A stretch of 50,031 bases of DNA. It comes from Verrucomicrobiota bacterium (lineage in GTDB: Bacteria; Verrucomicrobiota; Verrucomicrobiia; Opitutales; Opitutaceae). This document shows positions 26,298-34,632 of the stretch, piece by piece. Location of the stretch: NCBI GenBank assembly GCA_026398135.1, contig JAPLTN010000057.1:1-50031 (forward strand), given 5' to 3'. Every line of letters begins with the position of its first letter. Within the stretch, counting starts at the first letter, position 1. A program made the translations under genes and the position numbers. The notes under the pieces were generated by a model. It made no database searches, was not told the DNA's origin, and saw only the letters and a program-made list of their open reading frames with translations.

Positions 26298-28436
26298 TTA
26301 GGCGCGTTTGACGTCGCGTATCGGGTATTGGGTAACAGTCACGCCCTTGTTGCCGCGCGCGCCGACGGTGAGCTCGCTCAGGTCGAAAACGAATTCCTTC
26401 ACCCGCGCGCTGCAACGTCCGCTGAGGTAGATCGTGACGGCCTTGGGCATGCTTTCGGGGTTCTTGGTCTCGTCGAGGAAGAGGAGCTTGGAGCCTTCGC
26501 TGGCGGCGAGGTTGTAAACTTTTTCCCGGGTCATGCCGCCGAGCTGGAAGCGTTTGGCGAAGGCTTTGCCGCTTTCCTGATCCTGGTAAATCAGGGTGTA
26601 GTAACGGTCGTCGCCGTCTTTGGGCACGACGTGGAGGTGGACGAGGTCTTTGCCGATGAAAACCTTTTCGGCGACCTTGACGAGTTTGGCGGTGGCGTCG
26701 GGCATGAAGCCCACGACGTCATCAAGCGGGGTGACGTCGTGGATGAATTCGAAGTCGTCCTTGTTGCGCACGTTGAGGGCGATGAAGCCTTCGGCGCGGT
26801 TGACGTAGAGCTTCTGGTTGGCGGTGACGACGCTGGCGGCGGAGATTTGCTCGATCTCGTCGGACTGGGTGCGGCGCTTGTGGCCCTTGCCGAACTTTTC
26901 CTGGAGGCGCTCGAACCAGGCGATGGTGGTGTCGGTGAGGTGGGCGAGGTCGTGTTTGACCTGCTTCATCTCGGTTTCGAGGGCCTTGATGGCCTCGTCG
27001 GCCTTGAAGCGGTTGTAAACGGAGATGCGTTTGATGCGGATCTCGGTGAGGCGCACGAGGTCGTCGTGGGTGACCTCGCGGCGGAGGTTTTTCACGTGCG
27101 GCTTCAGGCCCTCCTGAATCTCGGCGAGCACGGCCTCCCAGGTCTTGGCGGTCTCGATGCGGCGGTAGATGCGCTCCTCGATGAAAATGCGTTCGAGGGA
27201 GTCGGCGTGCCACTGGTCGGCGAGTTCATCGAGGCGGATTTCGAGTTCGCGGCCGATGAGCTGGCGGGTGCGGTCCACCGAGCGTCGCAGGATTTCGGAG
27301 ACGCCCATGAAGGACGGCTTGTCGTCGATGATGACGCAGGCGGCGGGCGAGAGAGTGAGCTCGCAGTCGGTGAAAACGTAGAGCTGGTCGATGAACTTTT
27401 CCGGTTCGGCGGTGGAGCTGAGCTCGATGAGGATCTCGACCGATTCGGAGGTCATGTCCTCGATGCGCTTCACCTTGAGTTTGCCCTTGGCGATGGCGCT
27501 TTCGATGGAGATTTTTAGGGATTCGGTGGTGGCGCCGTAGGGCAGCTCGGTGATGGCGAACTGGGTGCGGGAGCGTTGCTCGATCTTGGCGCGGACCTTC
27601 ACCTTGGCCCCGCGTTCGCCGTCGTGGTAGGCGGAGAAGTCGGCGATGCCGCCGGAGGGGAAGTCGGGGCGGATGCGGAAGGTTTTACCCTGGAGGTGAT
27701 TGATCGAGGCGCGGCAGAGATCGTTGAAGTTGTGCGGCAGGATCTTGGTGGTGAGACCGACGGCGATGCCCTCGCAGCCCTCGAGCAGGGTGATGGGGAA
27801 TTTGGCGGGCAGGGAGATGGGCTCCTGGCTGCGGCCGTCGTAGGATTTCTGCCAGTTGGTGGTCTTGGGGTTGAAGAGGACTTCGCGGGCGAAAACGGTG
27901 AGGCGGCACTCGATGTAGCGGGGGGCGGCGGCGTCGTCGCCGGTGAGCATGTTGCCGTAGTTGCCCTGGGGCTCGATCAGCCAGGCGCGCTGGCCCATGG
28001 CGACGAGGGCGGCGCCGATGGAGGCGTCGCCGTGCGGGTGGTAGGCCATGGTCGCGCCGACGATGTTGGCGACCTTGTGGAAGCGGCCGTCGTCCTTTTC
28101 CCAGAGGGTGTGGAGGATGCGGCGCTGGACGGGCTTGAGGCCGTCGTCGAGGTGGGGGACGGCGCGGTCGAGGATGACGTAGCTGGCGTATTCGAGGAAC
28201 CAGTTGCGGTAGGAGTGGGCGAGGGGGGCGTTGTCGTTGTTTTGCGGGGCAACGGGTTCGGCGGGCGCGGCGGCGGGCAGGTTGACGGCGTCGGGGTCGG
28301 ACGTGGCCGACGCAGGGTCGGAAGGGGCGGGGGCAGGGACGGGCGCGGCGGGTGGCGGCGGGGCGGGTTCGGGGGTGGGTTGGCCGAAAAGCGGGAGTTC
28401 GGAGTCGTCGGAAGAGGGGGATTTGCCTTTGGACAT
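26298..28436 (-). CDS. parC: DNA topoisomerase IV subunit A
   Basis: A 712-residue breakage-reunion subunit. A proline/alanine-rich leader (about 1-65) is not conserved. Core motifs: FLEYASYVILDRAVPHLDDG, LKPVQRRILHTLW, TMAYHPHGDASIGAALVAMG and NYGNMLTGDDAAAPRYIECR, where the tyrosine of RYIE is the DNA-linking residue. EGIAVGLTTKILPHNFNDL and ITELPYGATTESLKISIESA fit the tower and helical parts. The C-terminal beta-pinwheel is shortened, as in many ParC proteins. It heads the minus-strand series with deoA and parE. Confidence 0.92.
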   Translation of the reverse strand: MSKGKSPSSDDSELPLFGQPTPEPAPPPPAAPVPAPAPSDPASATSDPDAVNLPAAAPAEPVAPQNNDNAPLAHSYRNWFLEYASYVILDRAVPHLDDGLKPVQRRILHTLWEKDDGRFHKVANIVGATMAYHPHGDASIGAALVAMGQRAWLIEPQGNYGNMLTGDDAAAPRYIECRLTVFAREVLFNPKTTNWQKSYDGRSQEPISLPAKFPITLLEGCEGIAVGLTTKILPHNFNDLCRASINHLQGKTFRIRPDFPSGGIADFSAYHDGERGAKVKVRAKIEQRSRTQFAITELPYGATTESLKISIESAIAKGKLKVKRIEDMTSESVEILIELSSTAEPEKFIDQLYVFTDCELTLSPAACVIIDDKPSFMGVSEILRRSVDRTRQLIGRELEIRLDELADQWHADSLERIFIEERIYRRIETAKTWEAVLAEIQEGLKPHVKNLRREVTHDDLVRLTEIRIKRISVYNRFKADEAIKALETEMKQVKHDLAHLTDTTIAWFERLQEKFGKGHKRRTQSDEIEQISAASVVTANQKLYVNRAEGFIALNVRNKDDFEFIHDVTPLDDVVGFMPDATAKLVKVAEKVFIGKDLVHLHVVPKDGDDRYYTLIYQDQESGKAFAKRFQLGGMTREKVYNLAASEGSKLLFLDETKNPESMPKAVTIYLSGRCSARVKEFVFDLSELTVGARGNKGVTVTQYPIRDVKRA

Positions 28437-28560
28437 TGCGGGAAAAAGTGGGCGTGAACGGGTCTAAAGGGCGGAACATCCAACAAGGGCGGCGGAATAT
28501 CCAAGACTTTATTCCAAACTGCGGAAGTTGAGTCCCGACTTCGAGCCAGGCGGCCCGGTT

Positions 28561-29166
28561 TCAGCGGGCGAGCTGATAGAGGGCGTAACCGGCGAAGAGA
28601 TTGGGCCAGAAGGGACAGGGGGTTTTCCAGTCGCCGCGCAGGTGGGCGCGCCGGGCGATGCGGTAGCCGGCGGCGGCGGCGAAGGCCTCGAAATCCACAA
28701 TGGTGGCCGGGTTGGCCGGGCGGCTCTCGTGCCAAGGGTGGGGATAGACCGGGTTGAGCGGTTTGCGGCCGAGGAGGAGCGCGTCGTAACGGTTTTTCCA
28801 ATAACCGTGGTTGGCAAAACCCACCGTGGCGGTGCGGCCCACGCGCAGGGCTTCGGTGATAACGGCCTTGGGGTCGGGCACTTCCTCCAGGGTGCGGGAG
28901 CAGACCACGTGGTCGAAGTGGCCGTCGGGCAGGGCGCGCATGTAGCCGAGCATGTCGCCCTGGTAGGCGGAGAGGCCGCGGCGCACGCAGGCGGTGATTT
29001 TGGCGAAATCGAGATCGACGCCGAAGGCGCGGGCCTGGCGGGTCTGGGCGAGAAACTCCAGCAGCACGCCGCGGCCGCAGCCGAGGTCGAGCACGCGCGC
29101 GCCCGGCTCGACCCAGTCGGCTAGGATTTGCATGTCGATGGTGCGTTTGGCGGCGGGAGGCGGCAT
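28561..29166 (-). CDS. metW: MetW-like methyltransferase-fold protein
   Basis: A 201-residue protein of the MetW family (class I SAM-methyltransferase fold). MQILADWVEPGARVLDLGCG carries the SAM-binding GxGxG-like loop, then VLLEFLAQTRQARAFGVDLD, ALPDGHFDHVVCSRTLEEVP, TATVGFANHGYWKNRYDALL and HPWHESRP. In other bacteria MetW pairs with MetX in homoserine acetylation, and genes are usually adjacent; here metX is about 11 kb away. ATG 29166 is chosen as the nearest start to the conserved region; the frame stays open to 29304. Confidence 0.85.
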   Translation of the reverse strand: MPPPAAKRTIDMQILADWVEPGARVLDLGCGRGVLLEFLAQTRQARAFGVDLDFAKITACVRRGLSAYQGDMLGYMRALPDGHFDHVVCSRTLEEVPDPKAVITEALRVGRTATVGFANHGYWKNRYDALLLGRKPLNPVYPHPWHESRPANPATIVDFEAFAAAAGYRIARRAHLRGDWKTPCPFWPNLFAGYALYQLAR

Positions 29167-29486
29167 CGTTGAGCGGGCTGTTATGACGCGCGTCGTCCGG
29201 CGAATGGCAAGACCCGGCGCGCGCCAGGCTGCGCTGCTGCCCGGATACGCGCATGGGAATGGCCGCACCGTCTGGCAGATCCCAAGTAACCTAATAGCGA
29301 ACACCCGCGCGTTGCGCGACCTTTCAGGAAAGTAACTAAGGGTTTATGGATGTTACCTCAGAAATTAGCCCGAAAATCGCTTTCTTAAGTCATTGTTTAA
29401 CAACGATAGATTTCTAGTTACTTGAGAGGTTACTTGAGGTTGGAGCGTGTGGATGGGAAACGGGGAAGCGGGAAGCGGGAGGCGGG
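29167..29486. other. 320-bp intergenic region holding a split palindrome
   Basis: This region lies between metW (minus) and the TPR gene (plus), so promoters for both are expected. It contains the two halves of a subtype 2 palindrome separated by about 130 nt (see 29284-29439) and an AT-rich segment from about 29328 to 29425, distinctly lower in GC than its surroundings. No coding sequence is apparent. Confidence 0.6.
29284..29439. repeat. Split subtype 2 palindrome (copy B2)
   Basis: The left half AAGTAACCTAATAG lies at 29284-29297 and the right half GAGGTTACTTGAGG at 29426-29439. A third fragment, CTAGTTACTTGAG, lies at 29414-29426, and degenerate pieces occur at about 29330-29355. In the intact copies the halves touch, so about 128 nt of AT-richer DNA appears to lie between them. 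It could be an insertion or two overlapping degraded copies. Confidence 0.65.
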
Positions 29487-30026
29487 GTGAAGCGCAGGGT
29501 TGAGTTTTTGCAGGGGCGGGGGAGTAGTGAGGGAGTGAACGATCTTTCTGCGGCCACCACCAAGCGACTCGGTTACGTGTCGGGTTTTTTGCAGCTCGGG
29601 TTGCTGGCGCAGGCGCGCAAGGAGCTGGCCGGGGTGGCGGAGGCCGAACGCTCGGCTCCGGGGGTGCTGGCGATGCAGCTGGAGGTGGCGATGGCTTCGG
29701 AAACGTGGACGGTGGCGCGGCGTTTGGCCCGGCGATTGCGCAAGGAGGCGCCGGGGCTCGACGCGGGCTGGCTGCACGGGGCTTTTGCGGAGCGACGGGC
29801 GAAAAAAGTCGGGGGACTCGGGGCGGCGCGCGCCATTCTGGAAGCGGCCGAGCCGCGGCTGGGGGCGCGCAGCGCGGTGTTGCACTACAATCTGGCGTGT
29901 TATCTGGCCCAGCTCGGCGAACTCGACGCGGCGCGCGCTCGGCTGGCCCGGGCGGTGGCCATGGAGCCCGCCTTTGCGACCATGGCCAAGACGGACGAGG
30001 ATCTGACGCCCTTGGGGTTAAGTTGA
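29487..30026 (+). CDS. Tetratricopeptide-like helical protein
   Basis: A 179-residue soluble protein made of TPR-like helix pairs: LGYVSGFLQLGLLAQARKEL (about 28-47), the central ASETWTVARRLARRLRKEAP, then SAVLHYNLACYLAQLGELDA and ARARLARAVAMEPAFATMAK (about 128-168), the last being a near-canonical TPR. No enzymatic motif or signal peptide is seen, so it is probably a protein-interaction scaffold. The start is uncertain: GTG 29487 or GTG 29535, with conserved-looking sequence only after the second. It is bracketed by palindrome copies B2 and B3. Confidence 0.7.
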   Translation: MKRRVEFLQGRGSSEGVNDLSAATTKRLGYVSGFLQLGLLAQARKELAGVAEAERSAPGVLAMQLEVAMASETWTVARRLARRLRKEAPGLDAGWLHGAFAERRAKKVGGLGAARAILEAAEPRLGARSAVLHYNLACYLAQLGELDAARARLARAVAMEPAFATMAKTDEDLTPLGLS

Positions 30027-30041
30027 GGCGATGGCCAAAAA

Positions 30042-30075
30042 GGCAAAGTAACCTAATAGGTTACTTGATGCTGGG
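30042..30075. repeat. Palindrome, subtype 2 (copy B3)
   Basis: The core AAGTAACCTA, central A at 30056, TAGGTTACTT is perfect. The outer arms are imperfect (GGCA versus GATGCTGG). It lies between the convergent TPR and upp genes, 15 bp after the TPR stop codon. Confidence 0.92.
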
Positions 30076-30127
30076 GAGGCGGCGGGCGAGATGGACGGGC
30101 GGGGGGAGACGAAGGGGGAAGTATTTT

Positions 30128-30742
30128 CTAGGTGCCGTAGAGGCGGTCGCCGAAGTCGCCGAGGCCGGGGAGGATGTATTTTTGGGCGTTTAGTTCGCGG
30201 TCCAACACGGCGGTGTAGATTTGCACGGTCGGGTGGGCGGCCTCCACGGCGGCTACGCCTTCGGGGGCGGCGACGATGACCACGAGGGCCAGATCGGTCG
30301 CACCCGCTTCGCGCAGGAGGTCGAGGGCCTGCACCGCGCTGCCGCCGGTGGCCAGCATCGGGTCGAGGCAGAGCACGCGTTTACCGGCGAGGGGCGGGAG
30401 TTTGCGGTAATAACTGCGGGCCACGGCGGTCTGGTGGTCGCGCTCCAGGCCGACATAGCCAACCGCCACGTCGGGGAAAAGGTCGAGGTAGGGCTGCACC
30501 AGGCCGAGGCCGGCGCGGAGGATGGGCACGGCGACGAGGCCGTGGGCGAGGACCTGGCCGGAGTGGGGCTCCAAGGGTGTATCGACCGTTTGGGCACGGG
30601 TGGGCAGGTCGCGGGTGGATTCGAGGGCGAGGAGAAGGCCGAGCTGGTGCGCCAGGGTGCGGAAGGTGGCGGGTTTGGTGGTGCGGTCGCGCAGGTGGGT
30701 GAGGGCGTGCGCGGCCAGCGGGTGGGTGAGAACGTGGAGCAT
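30128..30742 (-). CDS. upp: Uracil phosphoribosyltransferase
   Basis: A 204-residue pyrimidine salvage enzyme that makes UMP from uracil and PRPP. VPILRAGLGLVQPYLDLFPD holds the substrate loop. YYRKLPPLAGKRVLCLDPML and ATGGSAVQALDLL form the PRPP-binding motif. VVIVAAPEGVAAVEAAHP and YTAVLDRELNAQKYILPGLG with DFGDRLYGT make the uracil-binding hood and C-terminus, typical to the last residue. Start ATG 30742. It follows the deoxyribosyltransferase-like gene by 73 bp on the same strand, consistent with a nucleobase salvage cluster. Confidence 0.95.
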   Translation of the reverse strand: MLHVLTHPLAAHALTHLRDRTTKPATFRTLAHQLGLLLALESTRDLPTRAQTVDTPLEPHSGQVLAHGLVAVPILRAGLGLVQPYLDLFPDVAVGYVGLERDHQTAVARSYYRKLPPLAGKRVLCLDPMLATGGSAVQALDLLREAGATDLALVVIVAAPEGVAAVEAAHPTVQIYTAVLDRELNAQKYILPGLGDFGDRLYGT

Positions 30743-30815
30743 ACGAGCTAGGAGCAGGGAGCGGGAAGCAGGGAGTTAGGAGAATGACCAATGACTACAG
30801 CGGGGGGGGCTCGGG

Positions 30816-31565
30816 TTAGAGCAGGTCGTTTTCGACTTTGTGTTTGAGGAGGCGTTCGAGGGTTTTTCGGTGTTTTTTGGGGTCGCCGCGCAGGCCGGGC
30901 ATGAGGGCGAGCCAGGCGTAGACTTCTTCGCGCAGGTGCTTGGGCAGGGCGGGGGGGAGCTTGGCGGCGCGGTCGAGGCCGCGCACAGTCAGGACGGCGA
31001 TTTGTTCGCAGAGGGTCTGGGCGGTGGCGGAGCTGTGCTGGCCGGCGAGGCGGGTAATATCGTCGTGGGCGGCGCGGCGGGCGGCGGCGTAGGCTTTTTT
31101 ATAGAGCGCCATGCTGTGAACGGGCACGGAGATGGAGCGGGGGTAAAAGCTGGCCATGAGATTCCACGGGTCCTGGCCGGGGCCTTGGTCGCCGGCGGAG
31201 CGAAAATCGCTGCGGAGGAGCACGCAGGGGATGTCGGCGAATTTGGCGAAGAGGAACTCGACGACGGTGCCGCTATCGAGCTCGGGGCCGTCGAAGTTGA
31301 AGACGGCGAGGTCGCATTCGAGCAGGCTGCGGAGGTCCTTGTCGCGGATGACCTGGGGGTGGTGGCTGCGCAGCTCGAAATCCTGGGGCAGACGGCAGAG
31401 GTAACGGCCGCGGGAGGCGGCGTGGATGGCCTCGGCGAGGTAGGCGTTGCCGATGAGGTGTTTGGCGGAGAAGAGCTCGCCGGCGAAGTACACCGTGCGG
31501 GCGGGCCCGGCGGGTTTCGCGGTTCGCTTGGCGGGTGTCGGGCGGGGGCGAAGGGCGCGGGGCAT
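30816..31565 (-). CDS. Nucleoside 2-deoxyribosyltransferase-like protein
   Basis: A 249-residue protein. After a basic low-complexity leader (1-22), TVYFAGELFSAKHLIGNAYL and LPQDFELR match the nucleoside 2-deoxyribosyltransferase fold. VIRDKDLRSLLECDLAVFNF and DGPELDSGTVVEFLFAKF carry the aspartate and the S/G-T-x-x-E nucleophile motif (the glutamate of VVEF). Such enzymes exchange bases between deoxynucleosides or cleave nucleotides. The C-terminal helical extension (about 170-249) is extra to the basic fold. The exact substrate is unknown. The neighbours upp and a SIS-domain gene fit nucleotide or sugar salvage. Confidence 0.8.
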   Translation of the reverse strand: MPRALRPRPTPAKRTAKPAGPARTVYFAGELFSAKHLIGNAYLAEAIHAASRGRYLCRLPQDFELRSHHPQVIRDKDLRSLLECDLAVFNFDGPELDSGTVVEFLFAKFADIPCVLLRSDFRSAGDQGPGQDPWNLMASFYPRSISVPVHSMALYKKAYAAARRAAHDDITRLAGQHSSATAQTLCEQIAVLTVRGLDRAAKLPPALPKHLREEVYAWLALMPGLRGDPKKHRKTLERLLKHKVENDLL

Positions 31566-31572
31566 TTTTTTA

Positions 31573-31616
31573 AGCTAGTAAGCTGGTAGAGCTAGTAGGG
31601 CTAGTAGAGCTGGTAA
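31573..31616. repeat. Short tandem repeat of an 8-9 nt unit
   Basis: Five imperfect units of agctagtag/agctggtag fill the gap between the SIS-domain and deoxyribosyltransferase genes. A degenerate inverted copy occurs at about 47360-47388. Being tandem, it is prone to slippage. Confidence 0.75.
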
Positions 31617-31623
31617 GCGTGAG

Positions 31624-32349
31624 CTAGCCGATGAGTTTGCTGAGGCGGGTGCGGTAGCGGGCGGCGAGGGCGATGTTGGCTTCCATGCCGCCGGGGATGT
31701 TTTGACTGGTGACGAGGGGCAGTTCGTGGCCTTGGGCGCGCAGCCATTCGACGGCTTCGAGAGCGAGCAGGTTCAGCAGGAGGGAGCCGGTGAGGGTGGA
31801 GGTGGGGCCGGCGAAGCGGCCGGGCTCGACCTCCACGACGGCGTCGCCGGGCACGCCGCCGTTGTCGAGGGTGTGATCGCAGATCTCGTGGAGATTTTTG
31901 CCGCCGGGGTGCACGGTCCGGGAGGTGGTGCTCATGCTGAGCGCGGTGAGGGCGATGGTGGTGAGGCTGCGGGCTTTGGCGTGGAGGGCGACCTCGATGG
32001 GGGAGGCGTTTTTTCCGGAGTTGGAGATGATGATGAAGCACTCGCCGGTCTGGAGGCCGTAGGTGTTTTCGTAGCGCTGGGCGAGGCGGGTGCCGTAGCC
32101 GACGATGTTTTCCGAGAAGCCGTAGCCGGGGCCGAAGAGGCCGCTGACGGGCATGAGGCCGCCGGCCCGGCCGATGATCTCGCGGGCGAGCATTTCGGAG
32201 TGGCCGGAGCCAAAGAGGTGGAGCACGCCGCCGGCGGCGAGGGAGCGGCCGACGACGGGGCCGAGGGCGCGGAGGGTGGCGAGGTTGCGGGCGCGAACGG
32301 AGTCGAGCAGGGCGAGGGTGGTGGCGTGGTAGGAGTCGGCGAAGGACAT
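31624..32349 (-). CDS. SIS-domain sugar isomerase-like protein
   Basis: A 241-residue protein of the SIS fold (UPF0309/AgaS-like group). LHLFGSGHSEMLAREIIGRA and GLMPVSGLF hold the first phosphosugar loop, and ECFIIISNSGKNASPIEVAL the second with the typical SNSG serine. TIALTALSMST and HEICDHTLDNGGVPGDAVVE follow. Members bind or isomerise phosphosugars or act in sugar-responsive regulation; which is not clear here. ATG 32349 is chosen; the frame is open to 32511 but the extension is proline/serine-rich and unconserved. Confidence 0.87.
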   Translation of the reverse strand: MSFADSYHATTLALLDSVRARNLATLRALGPVVGRSLAAGGVLHLFGSGHSEMLAREIIGRAGGLMPVSGLFGPGYGFSENIVGYGTRLAQRYENTYGLQTGECFIIISNSGKNASPIEVALHAKARSLTTIALTALSMSTTSRTVHPGGKNLHEICDHTLDNGGVPGDAVVEVEPGRFAGPTSTLTGSLLLNLLALEAVEWLRAQGHELPLVTSQNIPGGMEANIALAARYRTRLSKLIG

Positions 32350-32499
32350 GGGCGGCGGCGCGCTTGGCGCTGCGGTTAAATGACGAAGGACGGAAGGCGA
32401 AGGGCGAATGGAAAATGACGGAGGAGCAGAACGCGGGCGAAAAGGCAGTGGGAGAATTTCCAGTCTTGGCGGCGGCGAGACGGGCTTTTGAGTGCGGAT

Positions 32500-33105
32500 A
32501 TGAGAATCCAACGGGAACGGAGGGTGCCAGGTGTGGAGTTGACGGGGCCGGTGGGCTTAAGCGTCGAAGAACAGCAGGCTATTTTTTCGGTGCTGGACGC
32601 GGCGGTTTATTCGGCGGGGCGCACGTCGGTGATGATGGCGCTGCGCGGGAGCAAGGCGGAGAAAATACGGCGGCTGGGCTTGATGGATTTGCCCGGCCAT
32701 GGGTTTTACGCGGGGTGGAGCGAGGCGGACGTGTTGGCGAAAATCGACACCTGTTTCCACCGGGGATGGTTGCGGTTTGAGCGCACGCGGGAGGGATTGC
32801 CCTTGATCGGCTACACGGATGAGGGGCTGGAGAAGGCGAAGGGGTTTGCGGCCGATTTGTGGTTGAAGGAGGTCTGCGGGCAGGCTGGTGCGGTGGCGGG
32901 CGGAGCCGCACTGCAGTTGTCGTTTTTGATGTCGGTGAAACCGGAGCGAAACCTGGACACGGTTTTGATTTTGGTCGAGCGGGTGGCGGCGGTGGCGGAT
33001 GCCTCATGGTTGCCCTTGTTGCGGGCGTGGCGAGAGGCGGAGACGAAGCGAATACGGAGATATTTGGGCGCGGTGATCGAACGGCTGGAGGGCGGGGTTT
33101 GCTGA
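32500..33105 (+). CDS. RQC-type winged-helix DNA-binding protein
   Basis: A 201-residue protein. GRTSVMMALRGSKAEKIRRL, the following GLMDLPGHGFYAGWSEADVL, and AKIDTCFHRGWLRF with LIGYTDEGLEKAK match the pattern of an RQC winged helix, the DNA-end-binding module of RecQ helicases, here free-standing without helicase motifs (the so-called RQC-minor group). The tail (about 120-201) is helical. The role is unknown, probably DNA or structured nucleic-acid binding. ATG 32500 is preferred to the weak TTG 32488. It is divergent from the SIS gene, and 180 bp before a short remnant. Confidence 0.7.
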   Translation: MRIQRERRVPGVELTGPVGLSVEEQQAIFSVLDAAVYSAGRTSVMMALRGSKAEKIRRLGLMDLPGHGFYAGWSEADVLAKIDTCFHRGWLRFERTREGLPLIGYTDEGLEKAKGFAADLWLKEVCGQAGAVAGGAALQLSFLMSVKPERNLDTVLILVERVAAVADASWLPLLRAWREAETKRIRRYLGAVIERLEGGVC

Positions 33106-33126
33106 GGGGTCGGGTAGGGTGGGTAA

Positions 33127-33471
33127 GAATCCGCAAAACTTACCCGACCCTTTCAGGCTGCCCGCATCAAAATCCCCAACACTCCGGAGCTCTTCGCCGA
33201 ATTCCATGTCATTTTTGGAAAGAACCTTTTCCACCACTGCGTCTTTCGTAATCTGACACCCGGCCTGCTCAATGCGTCTCTGCAGATGGAAAGTCCTGCC
33301 ATGCGCACGCTCAAGAAATGTGTTGTAACGAAACAAGAACTGCTGCGAGTCCTGAGGGAGTATGACGCTATCAAGAAGCTCATGCAAACGCTGCTCCAGG
33401 AAGCCTGGCGGGTCGGGGCTCGGGGTGAGATTGACGCGCTGCGGGGCTTTGGTTGGCGTTTGCGGAAATGA
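33127..33471 (+). pseudogene. Gene remnant overlapping the SEC-C gene start
   Basis: One frame is open from 33127 to TGA 33469-33471 and reads like a natural protein (IKIPNTPELFAEFHVIFG, FHHCVFRNLTPGLLNASLQM, VTKQELLRVLREYDAIKKLM), yet has no start codon before ATG 33286. Its base composition (about half GC) is lower than neighbours. Either a 61-residue small gene starts at 33286, or the 5' end of a longer gene was lost. It ends with an ATGA overlap with the SEC-C gene, which suggests translational coupling. I do not recognise the family. Confidence 0.5.
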
Positions 33472-34562
33472 GCAACGAAGACCTTGCGGGCGGTTTGGAG
33501 AAAGCGGCGAAGGCCGGCCTTATCCTGGGGTGGGACGACGTGTTCGGCCTGCATATGCAGGTGCGCGGCGGGCCCGAGGCGGCGTCGCGGGTGGCGGATG
33601 AATTGGCGGAGGCGGACTTCGACGCGACCACGCAAGCCGGAGGAGCGGAGCGACTCAAGCGGGAGGGGTGTGAGCTGATGTTCTTGGGCGCGGCCGCCCG
33701 GAACGAATCGGAGGCGAAGGAGGTGCGCTCGCTGTTGCTCGAAAAGGGACATGAGGTGCATCCGGCGAAAGGTGTGGAGCGCGTGCCGTGCCCGTATGGC
33801 GAGCGGTTGCGTCCCTTGTTGCGGCGAGGGAGCTATTTCGAGGGCACGAAGCCGCCGACTGTGGCCGAGCTCGGTCTGGCTGCGGAGGATGGCGCGGAGT
33901 TACTGCGCATGGCGGTCGATCCGGAGTTCGATGTATCGTGGAACACGGACGCGGTCTGGGCGCCGGCGTGGGCTTGGTTTTTGATCGGCGAGCTCAAGCC
34001 GCCGGGGGCGGAGACGGTGCTCGTGGGTTTGTTGGACAGGTTGGACAGGGCGGAGGGCGACGAAGCGGGGTCCGTGATCCTGCCGAAAGTATTTGGGCGG
34101 ATCGGCCCGGAGGTTGCGCCCGCCTTGGTCGCGGTTTTGCGCGATGAATCGCGGCAAACCGGCTCGCGGTGGGCGGCGGCGGACGGGTTGAAGGAGATCG
34201 CGCTGGCCCGGCCGCAGACGCGGGCGGAAATGGTGGCGATCTTGACCGCGCAACTGGATGAGCAGGCGGTGCGGGACGAGACAATCAATGCAGCGATAAT
34301 CTGCGATTTGATCGACCTAGAGGCGGTGGAATCGGCGGCGGTGATCGAGCGGGCTTTTCTGGCGAGGCGGGTGGACGAAACGATTCCGGGCGACTGGGAC
34401 GAGGTACAGGTGGCGTTGGGGCTCAAGGAACCTTCCCGATTGGGGTCCGGGCTTGGGCCTTACGGTACCCAGCCGGTGCGGCGTGAGACGCCGAAGGTGG
34501 GGCGCAACGATCCTTGCTCTTGCGGCAGCGGGAAAAAGTTCAAGAAGTGCTGCGGCGGATGA
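33468..34562 (+). CDS. SEC-C motif and HEAT-like repeat protein
   Basis: A 364-residue protein. The N-terminal domain (about 1-110, [40 protein letters not shown]) is not recognised. A HEAT-like helical region follows (about 130-310: [53 protein letters not shown]). The C-terminus [20 protein letters not shown] is a canonical SEC-C zinc motif (CxCxnCC), also found at the end of SecA and in many adaptor proteins. Together it looks like an interaction scaffold, of unknown partner. ATG 33468 overlaps the TGA of the upstream remnant. Confidence 0.78.
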   Translation: MSNEDLAGGLEKAAKAGLILGWDDVFGLHMQVRGGPEAASRVADELAEADFDATTQAGGAERLKREGCELMFLGAAARNESEAKEVRSLLLEKGHEVHPAKGVERVPCPYGERLRPLLRRGSYFEGTKPPTVAELGLAAEDGAELLRMAVDPEFDVSWNTDAVWAPAWAWFLIGELKPPGAETVLVGLLDRLDRAEGDEAGSVILPKVFGRIGPEVAPALVAVLRDESRQTGSRWAAADGLKEIALARPQTRAEMVAILTAQLDEQAVRDETINAAIICDLIDLEAVESAAVIERAFLARRVDETIPGDWDEVQVALGLKEPSRLGSGLGPYGTQPVRRETPKVGRNDPCSCGSGKKFKKCCGG

Positions 34563-34632
34563 GGCGAAGGCGAGCGGCGCGTCTTGACGGATATTCGCAG
34601 CGCAGTGCGGCACTGCCATATGCCGCGTCGCT

